From contig NBIV01000037.1 of NCBI GenBank assembly GCA_003194525.1, positions 357,286 through 421,285 on the forward strand: DNA of 64,000 bases, given 5' to 3'. The notes beneath the pieces are model-generated. The model had not been told where the DNA came from. It made no database searches and saw only the letters and a program-made list of their open reading frames with translations. Both the position numbers and the translations under genes were made by a program. Source of the DNA: Gracilariopsis chorda. Lineage: Eukaryota > Rhodophyta > Florideophyceae > Gracilariales > Gracilariaceae. This document shows, in pieces, positions 21,168 to 33,932 of the stretch (position 1 is its first letter; the number at the start of each line of letters is the position of its first letter).

Positions 21168-23244
21168 ATGCCGAGCCCGTCAGATCCACGTCCGACTGTT
21201 GGTATTGTCAAAAATACTCGGGCCACGCTGGTCACTTCTGACGCAGAATGTAAGGGTTTGTTCGGCTCTACTTGGAAGACTAAGCGCTTGATTGGAAATG
21301 TAGTCAATGTTGTAATTTCCATTGAAACTGGTCGACGCCAAACGTCAGTGACTGTTGATTGGGAACTACCCACGCGTATTAAGCAATGCTGTATCAAAAA
21401 ATACAGTTTAAAACCGGTTACACCTAAACAAGAAATAATACAGCCTGTAACAGACGATAACATCATTCAGCCTGCTTATGATACACAAACCGTGACCAGA
21501 ATGGAAAATGCTGTCTTCCCGCGAATTATAGCGCATCTGCTACTGGATTAGAAGGGGTGAGCATTCAAGTGTATGAACGTGTTTGGACCAATAAGAACTT
21601 TCATGTTGATTTAAATGGATCTATACCAGACCGATTATGGAAGGTAATTGGTCCAGCTGGGAATATATTTCTACAAAACTATACTCAGTATGCCATGAAA
21701 TTAGACGGCTTTTTCATGTGGATGTTTCCGCATGAATATATGCAGATCATAATACAGCTGAAAATTATAAAGCTGGAGTCCGTCCGTCATGCTGCCATGA
21801 CCGGTGGGGAATTGCTAAGGTTTTTTGGTATATCGAATGTAATATCACGATTCTCTTTCACCAGTCGTTGGTCTCTGTGGTCCAGTGATTCGGTTTCCGA
21901 ATACATTCCTATGCCAAAGTTTGGAATGATAATGTCCTGCAAGCGATAGAAGGCTATTTTGTCCTGCAACACTTTGGGTAAGTACACAGAAAGCGAAAAC
22001 TGTGACAAGCGATGGGCGAATGTGAGCCGGGTTTTCGATGCCATCAATTGACATCGACGTGGCCATTTGCTACTGTCACATAATTTATGTGTCGATGAAA
22101 GGATGTCACTTTGGTGTGGACTTGGTGGCGACTAGATTTCGATAGACCTTCCCCATTACGTGGCAATGGAACGTAAGCCCGAACATGTCTATGAGATAAA
22201 AATCGTTTTCTGTGGTGTCAGTGGAATACATCTTGGTATGGCACTCGCACTTTCCTCTCAAGATACATCTGAGAGAAGTTATGAATCGCATCATCCACAT
22301 GGTACTGTTACCTTGTTACGTCTGACAGAACTCTGGGTTCATACAAATAGGATTGTATGCGCCGACTCTGGATTTGCGTCAGTAATGACTGCTACCGCAC
22401 TTTTAAATTATGGGCTACGATTTATTGGAGTCGTTAAGACCGCTACTAAACAGTAATCAATGACTTTTTTGTCCCAGCAGAAGCCTTCACGGAGAGAGAA
22501 TCAGGTTGTCCTGGTAAGTCAAGGCACGAATAGCTGCCCATCTGTTATGGCCATTTTATGGATGGACAGAGGACGCCGTTACTTCGTAAACATAGGTGGC
22601 ACAACGCTGCCGTCTCAGCCAGTTGTTTGGTACAGATGGAGAGAAATTGGACATGACGCTCAGTTTGTCACCGTGGAAATATCTATTCCAACGATTATCG
22701 ACAGTTACTATCAGACATCTTCCAAAATTGATAGGCACAATCGATGCCGCCAGGACAATCTTAATCTTGAAAAGACAGTTGAGGTTAAGGATTGGTCACT
22801 AAGGCTTAGTAATACATTGCTTTCAATTTCTATTGTTGACTTCTGGTTACTTCACAAGGGAAGTATAGGGGTAAGAAATTTTCGACGCAGAAAAATTTTT
22901 ACGCCAAACTTGCAAAACAGCTGATTTACAATTCGTACGATGTGAATGGCATCAGACAAAGAAGCAATGTTGATGAAGAAATATCTGAGGCTCCAATGGT
23001 CAGTGGTACTGGAATACATTTGCTTGCAACACATAAGAAACGAAAGCTGAATAGTGGCTCTATCTCTAAAGCGACCTATCAAGCTAGATGCAAAGTATGC
23101 AAGATGGATAAGAAGTCTAAATATCTACTTTCTGAATGCTCAAAGCTCAATAGAGAAGTATGGATATGTCACAGTCAGACGGGACGTGACTGCTTTCAAA
23201 AACATCTTGTAGACAAGCATTTCAAAGATTACAATAGTATGTAA
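21168..23244 (+). pseudogene. piggyBac (DDE_Tnp_1_7) transposase pseudogene
   Basis: piggyBac transposases cut and paste DNA at TTAA. From an ATG at 21168 I see an N-terminal region to 21551, then the conserved middle (GGELLRFFGISN near 21805), the first catalytic area (LCVDERMSLW near 22095), the second block (IVCADSGFASVMTA near 22355, followed by GLRFIGVVKTAT), a third block (DRHNRCRQDNLNLEKT near 22732) and a C-terminal Cys-rich zinc domain (CKVCKMDKKSK near 23092, ending with CFQKHLVDKHF). At least four stops or frame changes separate these blocks. The order and spacing match a single full-length transposase gene. Confidence 0.85.
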
Positions 23245-25560
23245 GTGCTCCTATGCCAGGTGCCCTGACATGGTTAGTGATAAAAGCAAAAGAGATGTGG
23301 TTCTTAACTATAGCCGCCTACGTTTCTTATTTGCGTCTTTTGACTTGCTGAATCAGTTAGTTGTTTAAAGCGTAGTACCCATATATGAAAATTTACCTTA
23401 TTCGTTCTCATGTTTTAGTGGTCGCTGTTAAGTTGACTGAAACAGTAACTTTAACAGAAACATCGACCTTTTTTTCAGATGTTTTTGCCCTCTTGGTGAG
23501 GGCGGCGAGTTGACCTCACGACTTATTTTTCATTTTACATGTGGCTGTGAAGCCTCGGAGGTGTTCTGCTCGCTGCATTAACTTTATGGTATATGTAGTA
23601 AACAAAGAATGGGTTGTAGCTATTTGTTTAACGTAATTGACTACTATTTCGTTACATGGACTCATATGAGTACAGTGCTGTACTAATATGAGTACATTTG
23701 GCTGTCCTGTAGACACTAGTATCTACTTGAAATTGTCCTCGTATGAGGTCAGATTTAAACATTTCTGCAAAACAAAAATTTAAAACGTTATATAAACCTT
23801 TTTATACCACATTAATTGGAAACACAAATTCTGTTAAGGCATTCATCGGTAATTAGCTTTGAATCAAAGATTTTTACGTTACCTTTAAAAACAAATGTCC
23901 TTAAAATCTCAAAAAGTAAGCAAAAAAAACTGCTTTTTGACTCTGCGGTGAAGGAATATCTACCAAAAGTATGTCAAGTAACAAGACTAGAAAAATTTGC
24001 TAAGAATAGTTAGAAGGTGTTAAAGAATCAGCATCATAGTTATTTGTGCCTATATCATAAGTGTTTTTTGCAATGAAAGCTGTCAAGAAGGATTCTATTT
24101 TTATCGATATTCAAACATACTCAACTTTGGATTTCAACATATTTTTATGCGATCGTCACTAGTTTGGGAAAAGTGCGAGGGATTGAAAGGGAGTAGAACC
24201 ACTTCAACAATTATGGCGAGCGCAGCGTCAATCCATTTATATCCCTTGCGTAAACTATAACCATCACCTTACAGATAAAGGTTTTTTGGCAAAACAAACC
24301 TCAGTGCGAAAGAATTGAAGTTAATAACTACATCTGCCAGTAATTCTTTTTTAATGGAGCTTTTCAAGCTGGAAGCGATATGTCTGCCCTTGGGGAGTCA
24401 GTGTCCTTTCTCTAGCCATTGGAATCTGGTTACAGCTTTTCTTATCCGTTCTGACACGGGGTTTCATCCAGTTCGTTACTGGATTTTTCCCTTTTGCAAT
24501 GAGAAACATTGAACAGCCGTGGCCTGTGGCACAACCCATTATTACAGACGTGAGAAGTTTCCCATCGTCTTTCATTTTCATTGATAGGAAGCCGTTTCTC
24601 CGGTTCGTAGCAGCAAATCCTCTATAACGACGTCTGTGTGAATCCGATATAGCTCTTCGATCAAGGTTCTCGATGTTTTGGAGTTCCGTAAAGATCGTTG
24701 GCACTTCTTGCTTGGTGTTGTTTTATCAAGTCCACCAAAGTTTGCACATGTTCTTCCTTTAGCGCGTTAGTGCGTGTGAGTACTAAATGTCCGTCTGACG
24801 TCCTGTCAGTGGGCGGCTTCTTGACCGAAACGAGCGCGGAGCTCAGAGAGATGGAAATTTGTTATGTAAGCCTTACGTTTATCATTAGCATCTTGTGCGT
24901 CGTAGATCGTATTTCAAACATTCGGATGGTTAAAGCGGGCTTAGATGCAAAACGTGTGTGGTCTACTAGCATGTTCTCTTCTGAAAACGTCCAAACTGGT
25001 TTGCGCGCTTTGTGCTGCAATACCCTGCGAAGGGAAAGACACGCGAAGGCGTTCAGGTCCTCCTCTGTAAATGGTAGGAACAGTAAACAGAGCCAGTGGC
25101 GGGGGGCGCGCTATTCTGGTGTAACTCCAACGCTTACCGTCACGACCGGCGTGTAGTTGTACGGTATAAGTGGACAGCGAGCAAAAGAAAAGCGAGAGAG
25201 GAAAAAGGAATCACCGGCAAACACGGTGGTGCTGCCTGTATCACGGAAAATATAGACAAGTTAGTGGAACACGCAGAGCAGATGATAACGCGACGCAGAA
25301 TGCGGTTCGAGAACATACAAAGTTAAATAACTAGTCCCGCATCAGGCTTTGGCTCATCGGTGGAGTTTAACATGCACCAGGGGTTCCTGCGTCAGAGCAG
25401 AACACTCGGTTGTTGTTTTTAATTCCCCGCAGTGCGGTCACAGTTGCCTGCCTAGGTATACGTGGCGCCGGCCCACTGTCAGGCAGCTGTATTAAATTAG
25501 CTAAATATAATATAGCTATTATTTAACAATAGGTGCAAACGCCACTACACGTATGCTAAG
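23245..25560. other. Gene-free AT-rich stretch
   Basis: Past the right piggyBac end (23659-23752) this is mostly AT-rich. An unbroken minus-strand frame at 24351-24704 (117 codons) and a plus-strand frame at 24698-25156 carry no recognisable domain. I would not call either a gene. Confidence 0.4.
23659..23752 (-). repeat. Right inverted-repeat end of the piggyBac unit
   Basis: The reverse complement of this segment matches 20872-20993 in the order CTCATACGAG, CTAGTGTCTACA, TGTACTCATATTAGT, ACTCATATGAGTCC. Mismatches are spread evenly, so the element is old. Confidence 0.6.
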
Positions 25561-26337
25561 TGTGGTGCAAAACCCCAAAAGAGAGACCAAGCACGAATGT
25601 GTTCAACGTCCTTCTCTCTTTAGAGTGTAGCACGGCGACAGAACTACCTGTGGTGAGCACACGAGCCGGGCTTTAACCGGGGCTCACTTCACAACTAGCA
25701 TACAGGTGCAAGAGCGGCCTGTAAAAGGATCGAAGACATGCAAATCAGTGATAGTATGGAACGGGTGGTCACTCATACGAGTATTGCACGACGGTTCACT
25801 GGTAAGCACAAAGAGTGCCACCTGTGTAAAAGAATAACGAAAAGAAACAAAACACACAACAAACGACAAACACAAGTCTATGAATGTGGTTGAAAGCGCA
25901 ACGACGTGGATGACTAGTCCTACACAAGGGGACGACTCTTCGAGGGAGGTTATCGTGTGCTGGGGGTGTCTGAGTCAGAGCCAAACACTCGCTTGTGCGA
26001 GGTTCATTGACCAGGACGACCCCAGCTCCCCTACCTAAGTAGGGTGCCGGCAGTTAACCGTACACTACAATAACTAATTATGTAGAGAGATAAGTTCATA
26101 TATAACTAAATAAATAAACAAATGGTAGTACCAGTATCGCTAAGAAGAGGTGCCTGCACACGTACACGTGTGTTATCCGTACTCCTGTTACCATTGTCCA
26201 ACTAACACGATTTCAAGTGTGCCATGGCCAACCCATTGGGGAATTACTTCTCATATACATGGCAAAATCCAACTCTCGTCACGAGATGTGTTTGAGCGTG
26301 CTTCCCGATTAAGCACTGTGTGGGTCGTTGCTCTACA
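25561..26337 (-). repeat. LTR of the older Gypsy element (3' LTR in element orientation)
   Basis: The 777-bp copy runs TGTGGTGCAAAA to GTTGCTCTACA on the plus strand. It is equal in length to 33156-33932 and similar along its whole length, with scattered substitutions. Confidence 0.9.
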
Positions 26338-26340
26338 TAT

Positions 26341-26350
26341 CCCCCTCCTG
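26341..26350 (-). other. Polypurine tract of the older Gypsy element
   Basis: On the minus strand CAGGAGGGGG sits three bases before the LTR that starts TGTAGAGC. This fixes the element orientation as minus. Confidence 0.65.
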
Positions 26351-26413
26351 AGGCACGAAAAAGTCTTGTAGTGAGATGTCAACCCGTCGCGCTGGACTGC
26401 GTAAGTAACCACC

Positions 26414-27989
26414 ATGAGCGGGCATTCAACCGATTCCGAGGAGCAGAACCCAAAAGCAAATAGTTCTTCTACGATCACCGATAACCTCTATGTTTCTCAT
26501 CCACCTCTTGTAAGGTTTTCGTCTTCTGCGCGTTCTCTGACGATGAGTTTCAACAATCCCAACAATGGTGGCCAGGCTCCTAGTACAGGGTATTTCTCCG
26601 GCTTCCAGACTGCGCCTCTCCTTTCACAGGGTAATCAGACCAATCAACCAGACCAACTGAACCAATCTGGTAATGCCGCGAATGCGTCAATAACTCTGAG
26701 CGCCTCGTTCACTGCGTCAATGGCGGGTATGTGGCCATCCTACGAGAAGTTATTGTCCGTGAACCCATGAGTTGAACCTGCCCGATATCGTGTGGCGCAA
26801 TGGTTTCACCCAACGGGGGCTCAAAACGAGGACTTGCTTCAGAATTAAGTTGATTGCAACGGAATGCTTCTGGGAGATCTCCATATTTGGGTAACCTACA
26901 GCTTCGACTGGTGAAGCCTCGTAGCCTTGTCTGCACACCTGATGGTACACCAAAGAGGGGAGCACGATGCACAGGCCCAGAGCGGCATGGTCCATTTGGC
27001 ATATCAACGACTGGATTGGACGCCTTCGGAGAACCGGATTCCGGGGGAGTATCAGTTCGACGTGGCTCTCTATCGCACTCAAGGCAAGATTCGTTACGGG
27101 GGCCGTTTAGCTAACTTATCGAGAAGTATTCCCAACAGTGTGCATGCCACTCAGGTTAAGCAGAGGTATCTGTGCTCGGCTCGCCCCATCATCCGTGCTG
27201 CGTTTCGTTGCCTTCCTTGCTTGCCACAATCCACCTTTCCACAGATGATCCATTTCGAATGTCGAGCACGCTCCCGATTTGGACACATGATTTCATATCA
27301 AAACGTTGAAGTCGAACGCATCCGGCCGCAGTATATGCGTGGGCGTTACGTGCCTCTCCCCAGTATCTCGGCGACTTATGAAGCGTGCTGGGGTTGCTAC
27401 ATTAAGCGTCCACCGTGTATCACCTACATCGGTAGTAGACTGTGCAACCATCCGTTTTCTGGCTGGTGGTACGTCTTCCTCACAGAGTGGGTAGCTCGCG
27501 CTGCAGCGTTCCTTTTAGTTGATGTGTACCACCAGTACTGACTGTGGCTCCTTCCTCTGAGGGTTCGAACCAGTAATCATGCTCTTGATCTCTCCGTCGT
27601 ATTAGGAGTTGGTGGCAATCACAAAAAAAGTAATCTCCTTGTTGGATGCTATGGACAAAGTAGACTGGAATGCAGTGCCCATCCAATGGAGTCGAAGGGA
27701 GCAGGGGACGAATCCGTCCGACCAATCACCGGAGCGTCGTACCCCGTTGGCGGGAGATTACGTTTTCTACGACCCGTGGGAGCAAACGTTTATCAATGAA
27801 GTGCAAGCAACCGCGTTGCCGGCCGCTGAACGCGCGGTTCCACCGGGTCATGCGCGGGGCTACGTCATGACAGATGGTTACTTTCATCCTTATGAGGAGC
27901 CAGATCCCATGATGGATGACGACAAGAGCGTGGGAGCGACCGGTGGTGGGAGCCTTCTTCTTCCAGAGAGTGCGGGTAGACCACTTTAG
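26414..27989 (+). pseudogene. Antisense coding relic inside the older Gypsy element
   Basis: On the strand opposite to gag-pol, next to the 3' LTR, a chain of frames resembles one protein: MSFNNPNNGG near 26542, an Asn/Gln-rich segment, then across a stop WFHPTGAQ near 26800, LLGDLHIWVTYSFDW near 26870 and PSENRIPGEYQFDVALY near 27027, with possible continuation to an acidic C-terminus at 27989. The blocks WFHP.G, GDLHIWVTYSFDW and the FDVALY segment recur in the same order at 34318-34977 beside the other LTR. The function is unknown. It could be a regulatory or structural protein of the element. Confidence 0.5.
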
Positions 27990-28743
27990 GCTATTTTAAC
28001 GCCTCCAGTACCTGTTCCAGCGATACTGTCACAGCCTGTGTCTTTTCTGCCTAAGCCGATTCAAGTCCCAAATGGTGTTGGAGCATCTCAGGGTGGTGGG
28101 TCAGCCAGCGGAGCCGTGCCGAGAGCCGGTGTAACGCCGATGGTGAGGATACCGGGTCCAACCGTGCTGCCATTATCTCCCAGTTCTTGTCAGACTTGGG
28201 GATTGATCCCCCCGAGACCGGCGGTACCCTCATGCAGATGTGGGACGCCGTGCTCGCGTGAATGGCACAAGATGGGCACTCACCTGGACCGAAAGGTAGC
28301 GGGGGACCTTCCTCGTGAGAGGGGCAGACCCAAAATAGCTTGGATGTTGTACCTCCGATTAGCGGGCTGAAACATAAAAATCCATTCGATGGCTGCAACC
28401 GATAGAGAGGAGTAAAATTTGATTCACCTGGCCAACGTTTATCTTATACTTCTTCTTCTTGTCTTATTGCACTCCCTTCCTTCTATGCAAGGGATTTTAT
28501 CCTCCTCATGAGGCAAATTCTTCTCTCTTTCCTGAGCTTCTTCCTTCTTCCTTTTTTCGAGTGTGCATCATCCCTTCCAAAAGGGGTATACCATAATCTT
28601 CCCTTCTGAGTTTCAACTTCATCTCTTCAGGAGCGTCCACCTCTACTTCGAAGAGAGGGTGACCAACGGGCGATCAAAGCAGTGAACTACCCTAAAAGGG
28701 CGTTGTTGATATTTTCCGGCAGTCTGGTCTTCTGACGATGGTG

Positions 28744-29232
28744 TTACTGCACGATATTCGATTGTGGTAAATGTTCAACCGGTTCATACGTGTCAGCGAA
28801 CGGCGGGTAACCAAACCAACGAACGCGGTATTCAGATTCCCTGGTTTGGTTGTAACGATGCCCAACGATGTGGTCTATTACGAACTCCATTGGATAAAAG
28901 TCTCGCTTAGTGGCTCCCTTAGTCACCTGCTTCACAGTGTTATCAGCCGGCCACATTGATGATTGGGCGCCGTAGCGGGCTGATCCAACGCCACTGGCGG
29001 AACGGTTGACCTGTAAGTATTCTTTGGCGCCACACTTCGGGGTGGAGGTGAGCTCAGTTTCTGACAACCAGGAGGGCGTTCCGCGAGCTGGCAGGGATAC
29101 TCTTGTCTGGGTCGTGACGGTTCGCGGTGGGGAGGCGGGACGACAACAACGGCGCGTGCCGGTGCGACGGCAGGTGTCAGCGTTGCTGAGCACCCACTGG
29201 GTGGCGCACGGCGCGAGTAACGTAATATGCAC
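28744..29232 (-). pseudogene. Integrase C-terminus with chromodomain, relic
   Basis: The last 50 or so codons of this minus-strand frame form a chromodomain (IDHIVGHRYNQ, then YRVRWFGYPPFADTYEP), the domain that binds chromatin marks in chromoviral integrases. Upstream residues look out of frame or deleted. It corresponds to the C-terminus of pol in the intact element at 2.8-11.9 kb, but the sequences are clearly from another family. Confidence 0.75.
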
Positions 29233-29552
29233 TGTGTTGTTTCTTCTGCACCAGCAGTGTAATCCGTCCCCTTAGGGCTTAGCTTCACGATAAGTTTCCG
29301 CTAATTTTCCATCCCATGATGATCTGAGCCAATAAAACGGACAATTCATGAACATTCAGTGAGTCGGGATCACAAGAAAACTAACCCCTGCGGTGAGTGT
29401 ATCTTTCTTGATGGTGTCAAATCGTGGCTGCGGCTTCTATAAACTGGTATCCGTGTTGTGTTCAGTAAGGCTATTCTGGTTGTAGCCAGAAAGCGATTCC
29501 ACTTCAATAAACCGAGCATCTTTTCCACTTGGGACTGTTATTCCTCCCTTGC

Positions 29553-30595
29553 CTAGGACCCTGCTCCGTAAGGATATTGAGCACTCGGTGTCCTTTCTAG
29601 CAGTAAATCAATCCGGTGTTCCGTGGTTGAGACCTCTCCGAGAGACCCATCCCACACTGGTGTAAACTCACGTAACATCTCTCGTAATCTCTTGCGGTCG
29701 GAATCCGGCACATTTCCAAGATCCCGATCCCCTATTTCCTTCACAGGGTCGAGCGTTATATCACTCATTAAAATGGCCTTGTCTTCCAAATATTTCGTGT
29801 GTTCAGACTTCTCTTTCGAGGAAGCGACTTCAACAGCGCTCTCCTCCCCCTCCTTAGAGCGAACTACGTCGCTATCGTTGGCGGTGGTAACGATTTCGAG
29901 CATCTCGGCGGCGGACACCTTCGTAGGGATGAGTGCCGTCGGATGGGGAAGGATGGTACCCAAGAATTGGTTCTTCACCAGATACTGTGGTTTCGTGACG
30001 AAGTTGGCAATGAGAACCCGAAAGGGGTGTTCATTGCAGATTTGAACAACTCCAATGGCCAAAGCGAGCTTATACTTTTCATAGAGAGAGCTGAGTGGTT
30101 TAACCACACGTAACCCACGCAGAGCAGGGGTAACATCAACCAGTACTTGGGATGCCGGAGGAATCGCAACAGTTCGTGCAACCCAGAGCTTCGGTGACTC
30201 CTTCGAAGGTGATGAATCCTGAAATGGGGCTGGCAAGGGTACCAACTTGGATGGCGCCCTTTGCAGGGAGCGGCAAATAATCGATACAAATTAGGCACCT
30301 TCCATTTCGACTCTCGCAGCCGCGGCCGAATAGTCTCGACGAATCGATCACAAAAGTCATACCCCAAAATAACGAGGGCAGGTAGCGTCTTGCAGAAGAT
30401 GAATTCCAGGGGCACTACGCAGTTGCCCATCCGCACGACAAGTGTGACGATTCCTGCCGTTCGTAAATGGTTGATGTTAGCGTTGGCGACGTCCATAATA
30501 GGTCCATGACGAACACGTCAACGCACCTCTGGCGGTAATAAAGACTCAACGACGAAGTTAGGGCTGGCACCTGTATCCAGAATAGACAGATGACG
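29553..30595 (-). pseudogene. Protease and start of reverse transcriptase, relic
   Basis: On the minus strand LDTGASPN marks the aspartic protease near 30555-30580. A frame to 29975 continues the protease fold (PALVILGYDFCDRFVE), and a second frame to 29553 covers the protease-RT linker with the conserved Gypsy stretch ending STTEHRIDL near 29625. It then stops where the fingers of RT should begin. Frameshifts and a large deletion make it inactive. Confidence 0.75.
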
Positions 30596-30732
30596 CACCC
30601 TATACTGGGTGGAAAGGACAAGGTCAGCAAACACATTGTAGTTTCGCTTGGTCATTAACATGAATCGATCCGGAAGCCGGTTGTTCCTATTCCTTATTCA
30701 TGGATGACGTAACACTTTAATGGTGGTGGAGT

Positions 30733-32632
30733 CTACGTCTGGTTTGGCCACTTTCTTCGAAAGAATGCGGACTGGGGTGCGAGACTGTGACTCCTCGGGC
30801 GCCTTGGGCCCCAATTTGGGCGCCTCTCTAACGGAGAAGACTCCCCCACCCAGTTTCTTCGAGTGGTCTTCGTCCGGGCAGGGACGGCGTACTGCGCACT
30901 AGACCCCTGGGTGCAGATCTGTGGAACAGCAACATGACTACGCGCAACAGCAGAGTTCGACGCGATGACGGCGAACGAGTTCATTACCTTCGTCAACGGA
31001 GCCTGCGCGGATAGCCGGTTAGGAAAGTCCATTTTGGAACGCAGGTATGACTGGACATGTACGAATGCTATACCTTCCCGGGTCAAAGCTTTGTAATTCA
31101 CCAAGACCTTGGGAATTTCCCTCAATGTCATTGTACAATTCGTGGCCACATGACCATGGTCGTAGCAAATGTAGCAGATCAACTTTTGGGGTGTCCCGAT
31201 AGTTTGGTCCGTAAACTTCACCATTTCAGGGTCCACCCATCCAGGCTTCTGGTAACGATTACCATGAGCATATGGGACGGTTGGAGCACGCACACGGGGG
31301 TTGTCGGCATAGAACAGCTTGTTATTCATCTGATACGAGGCGTCCAAGGTGGATGGAAGCTCTGTTGTCGGAATAGAAACCTGGTTCCCCTGTGCAAGGT
31401 GTAGATTATCAACCTCACGACAATTGTAATCCTGCGGCACATAGAGATGGAAGACGGTGCAGCCCCGATATCGAGTGCTCTTGATTTGATCCGAGGAGAC
31501 GAGCGAGCACGCAGGGCATCTCCTTCCGCCTTTGCCTACTGAGCAAACTGGAGATAAGTTGTCCTCTTCTTGTCCTCACGACGTTGAGTGACAAGGGTGC
31601 GATTAGCCGTATCTAATTTGTCGATCAACATCTTGAAATGTTCGCTAGTGGTGTAAACATTGCCAAAACGGTGGAAGTCATTATTCAACTGTACGGAGAT
31701 TTTGGTCTCCGACTCCTTTGGGCTTTGTTTGGTATCACGTAGCCCAAGGACAGGCTCTTGGATGGCATTTCCGTACCGTACGAGCGTAGAAAAGTACTAC
31801 ACGGCCTCGGGCCAACACGTTATCTCTCCTTCGAAGGCAAGTGAAGATCCTCTTACGAAGTTGAATGGATCTTCTGCGAGTCTACGTAAACATTACGGTA
31901 GGGCAGTGTAAGCCTGTCCTTCACTGATAGCGAGGATATCAGCCTTCACTACGAAGCTTGATAAGAAATCGAAGACCAGTATGGGGTCTTCCCCAGTGAA
32001 AAGAACTGGTTACGAAACGACAAAGCCATCCTCTTGATGCAATCCTTTACCTGCCCAGTTCCACGGGGTGTTTGGTCCAACGAGGAGTCTGCCAAATGGT
32101 AGTACCAGTACGATAAAAGCTTCCTATACCAAGGGTTAGTAGGCTTCAGCAACTTCAAGCCAGGGTGCTTTCTTCCCTTTGAACGGGCTCTAACTTCGCC
32201 ATATGTGGCTCACGATTTCCGCGAACGCGGAGAATGGCGACCACCATCAGAAGATGAGTCCGACGAACAACGTCCCGAATAGGCTGACAATGCGGACGAG
32301 TCCGAGTCGTAGTTGTGGTTACCACTCTTCTTGGAGTGTCTCTTTGTGCCGGCACAATGGCGTGCATGTTGTGATACTTCAGGTGTATTGTCCTGGACGT
32401 CGTCCGCGCTTACAATGGTCGCTTTCAACGTCGAATGACGGGCCATGCCAAGATTGAATTTCGTATCAATGTCGGTCACCATACTTTGGTATCCACGAAA
32501 TACTTCCGATAGGGAGTTCACATCCTTCCATGGAGTACGTAGATCTTCAGACCCACCTCCAATGAGAACAGCATCAACCCTCATACGGATTGAATCGACC
32601 TCACTAACAAGGGTCGCGTGAGAGATTTGCAA
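30733..32632 (-). pseudogene. Gag relic with CCHC zinc knuckle
   Basis: A minus-strand frame at 32632-32210 carries a polar N-terminal region with an acidic Ser-rich block. Fragments near 32.0 kb correspond to the start of the capsid domain. A 235-codon frame at 31440-30733 carries a proper CCHC knuckle (CYICYDHGHVATNC). Several frameshifts separate the parts. Unlike the intact Gypsy gag in this window, this family kept the canonical knuckle. Confidence 0.7.
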
Positions 32633-33133
32633 CCAGGTGCTTGAGCCTTCAGGTTTCTCACCTCTGCGTCCAATTTGCTCATTCGCAGATCAATCACCAC
32701 AACGGTGGGTTCAGGTCTCATCATTTGAGCACTCAAAAGAACAGCCACTGGGAGCACTGACAACTTGGTAGATTGTTTCCGGCTTCCCGGTATCTGTTCA
32801 ATACGCTCCGCTGCGGCGGAAACTGAACGCGATCACGGAGGGATCTCCGCATCAACGGACCTCTGTTGCGACGGACCTCGGACTTTATCACTCGACGTCT
32901 CGCCGGAGTCCATCGTTGCTAGACGTTAAAAACGACCAGATATTGGGAACAATCAGAGAGCTAACGAACAAAATATCCTTGAACGAGAGCCACTAACTCA
33001 ATCGAGAAACTCACTTCCAATTTCGGAACCACAAACCGTAAGACGGTCACGAGTCCAGAAAAACTTCTGTGTACAACCAAGAGATATCGGATCGAAAGAC
33101 AAACACTGCTGAGTCTCCAACGAGACACTAGAT

Positions 33134-33153
33134 CGATTCTAGGTCGGGATAAC
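33134..33153 (-). other. Primer binding site of the older Gypsy element
   Basis: Directly inside the 5' LTR the minus strand reads TGTTATCCCGACCTAGAATC. It shares the 15-nt core TCCCGACCTAGAATC with the primer binding site of the young element at 3329-3348. Confidence 0.7.
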
Positions 33154-33155
33154 AG

Positions 33156-33932
33156 TGTGGTGCAAAATCTCAAAAGGGAGACGAAGCAAGAGGGTGTTCG
33201 AAGTCCTCCTCTACTTAGAGGGTAGCACGGCGACAGAACTACCTGTGGTGAGCACACGAGCCGGGCTTTAACCGGGGCTCACTTCACAACTAGCATACAG
33301 GTGCAAGAGCGGCCTGGAAAAGGATCTAAGACATGCAAATCAGTGATAGTATGGAACGGGTGGTCACTCATACGAGTAATGCACGACGGTTCACTGGTAA
33401 GCACAAAGAGTGCCACCTGTGTAAAAGAGTAACAAAAAGAAACAAAACACACAACAAACGACAAACACAAGTCTATGAATGTGGTTGAAAGCGCAACGAC
33501 GTGGATGACTAGTCCTACACAAGGGAACGACTCTTCGAGGGAGGTTATCGTGTGCCAGGGGTTTCTGAGTTAGAGCCGAAAACTTGCTTGTGCGAGGTTC
33601 ATTGACCAGGACGACCCCAGCTCCCCTACCTAAGTAGGGTACCGGCCGTCAGCCGTACACTGCAATAACTAAGTATGTAGATAGATAAGTTAGTAGATAA
33701 CTAAATAAAAAAATAAATAGTGGTAACAGTATCCTTAAGAAGGGGTGCCTGGACACGTACACGTGTGTTATCCGTACTCCTGTCATCAGTGTTCAACTAA
33801 GGCGATTTCAAGTGTGCCATGGCCAAAACATTGGGGAATTACTTCTCATATACGTGGCTAAATCCAACTCTCGTCACGAGACGTGTATGAGCGTGCTTCA
33901 CCATTAATCACCACGAAGTGTGTTGCTCTACA
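33156..33932 (-). repeat. LTR of the older Gypsy element (5' LTR in element orientation)
   Basis: A 777-bp copy paired with 25561-26337, with TG...CA ends and the same length to the base. Confidence 0.9.

Larger units (their letters stand above)
20872..23752 (+). mobile_element. Decayed piggyBac-like DNA transposon with inverted-repeat ends
   Basis: A 2.9-kb unit is bounded by related inverted repeats (20872-20993 and 23659-23752). Both ends share CTAGTGTCTACA, TGTACTCATAT(G/T)AGT and CTC(A/G)TATGAGGTCAG words, inverted with respect to each other. A piggyBac transposase pseudogene fills the interior. I did not find a clear TTAA duplication, so the exact ends are uncertain by some tens of bases. 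Confidence 0.65.
25561..33932 (-). mobile_element. Decayed Gypsy element, minus strand, internally deleted
   Basis: The 8,372-bp unit is bounded by two 777-bp LTRs and read on the minus strand. From right to left it has the 5' LTR, a primer binding site, gag relics, a protease and pol-start relic, a chromodomain relic, an antisense ORF relic, a polypurine tract and the 3' LTR. Reverse transcriptase after its first residues, RNase H and most of integrase are gone, since only about 0.3 kb separates the pol start from the chromodomain. LTRs are similar but with scattered differences, so it is much older than the element at 2.8 kb. No clear target duplication flanks it (GCTAAG on the left, TTAAAT on the right). 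Confidence 0.85.

Noticed and set aside
24351-24704. 117-codon minus-strand frame as a possible transposase fragment
   Set aside because: No catalytic motif or similarity to the piggyBac relics could be seen; kept only as part of the gene-free stretch.
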